From Stenotrophomonas oahuensis (lineage in GTDB: Bacteria > Pseudomonadota > Gammaproteobacteria > Xanthomonadales > Xanthomonadaceae): a DNA stretch of 64,000 nt. The notes below the pieces were generated by a model. It saw only the letters and a list, made by a program, of their open reading frames with translations, ran no database searches and was not told where the DNA came from. Positions within the stretch are counted from its first letter, which is position 1. Each line of letters starts with the position of its first letter. Made by a program: the position numbers and the translations under genes. This document shows, one piece after another, positions 63,760-64,000 of the stretch. The DNA lies in assembly GCF_031834595.1 (NCBI RefSeq), contig NZ_CP115541.1, forward strand, positions 2,164,501-2,228,500, read 5' to 3'.

Positions 63760-64000
63760 TCAACTGACCTTGGAACGGGCTAGAACGCCGCGGATGGCGT
63801 CCTCCATTCGCTTCCAGTCTTTGAGAAAGACTCGCTTGTAGTTGATGCTGATCGAAAGGCGATCGTTGATATCAGTGATGTAGTGAACGCAGCCTGCGGC
63901 AGGGAGCTCGCCCGGGACGTCGATGATCTCGGCACCATCAAGCCTGACGCCATCCCTGACGTGGGCCTTGCTTCCGCACTTGATGTACGTACTAAGTCGA
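63760..64000 (-). CDS. C-terminal part of a probable immunity gene upstream of the effector (partial)
   Basis: An open frame enters from the right edge and ends with TGA at 63760-63762. It gives 80 residues: beta-rich I-K-C-G-S-K-A-H-V-R-D-G-V-R-L-D-G-A, Y-I-T-D-I-N-D-R-L-S-I-S-I-N-Y, then a basic helix W-K-R-M-E-D-A-I-R-G-V-L-A-R. The immunity-first order and 24-bp spacing equal those of the other two effector loci. The family cannot be named from this part. Confidence 0.6.
   Translation of the reverse strand, partial: RLSTYIKCGSKAHVRDGVRLDGAEIIDVPGELPAAGCVHYITDINDRLSISINYKRVFLKDWKRMEDAIRGVLARSKVS

Overview
The window looks like a chromosome segment of a Stenotrophomonas (S. maltophilia-complex) gammaproteobacterium. 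The evidence is high GC, dozens of GTAG-headed palindromic repeats of the SMAG (REP-like) type, typical Xanthomonadaceae housekeeping genes, and several proteins ending in the XVIPCD signal used by the bacteria-killing X-type IV secretion system. No tRNA, rRNA, CRISPR array, integrase or replication origin was seen.

Region 1 (1-10.8 kb) is housekeeping: the end of glnE, a VUT-family transporter, an STM0539-like/DUF2145 pair, an ELM1-family protein, rutE-like malonic semialdehyde reductase, a YceI-like lipoprotein, a siderophore-interacting ferric reductase with its PadR-type regulator and a clear palindromic operator, and aceE with its terminator.

Region 2 (10.8-30.8 kb) is a defence island with less biased codon use. 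In order it holds: an unrecognised two-gene module whose second protein has a PD-(D/E)xK-like N-terminus; a three-gene ABC-3C conflict system (nuclease-like effector, middle component, DUF3732 SMC-like ATPase); a J-domain membrane protein whose reading frame breaks at a (CT)5 tract; a complete IS3-family element; an HNH protein; and an EcoRII-type restriction cluster (Dcm-like methylase, Vsr, EcoRII-like nuclease). This last faces a GHKL-ATPase/unknown/DUF6339 operon and a stand-alone EcoRII-N-like domain protein. The island ends with a GmrSD (DUF262/DUF1524/DUF4357) nuclease.

Region 3 (31-64 kb) is an antibacterial toxin/immunity archipelago. It contains three full-length XVIPCD effectors (32.7-36.2, 56.1-59.0, 62.4-63.7 kb), each with a probable immunity gene just upstream; an orphan XVIPCD mini-protein; a 5'-truncated, frameshifted Rhs gene with C-terminal toxin and immunity gene; further Rhs shards with immunity genes; five Sel1-like or Sel1-related secretory or membrane-anchored proteins; a SymE-like/HigA-like cluster; an NYN-LOTUS RNase-like protein; and a second cytosine methylase with a DUF4928 partner.

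Two repeat patterns organise regions 1 and 3. An approximately 146-bp quasi-palindromic element occurs at nearly constant length and in the same orientation on both sides of several single genes. Short SMAG units sit exactly at gene ends, so that their GTAG head supplies the TAG stop codon of seven genes between 47.5 and 56.2 kb.
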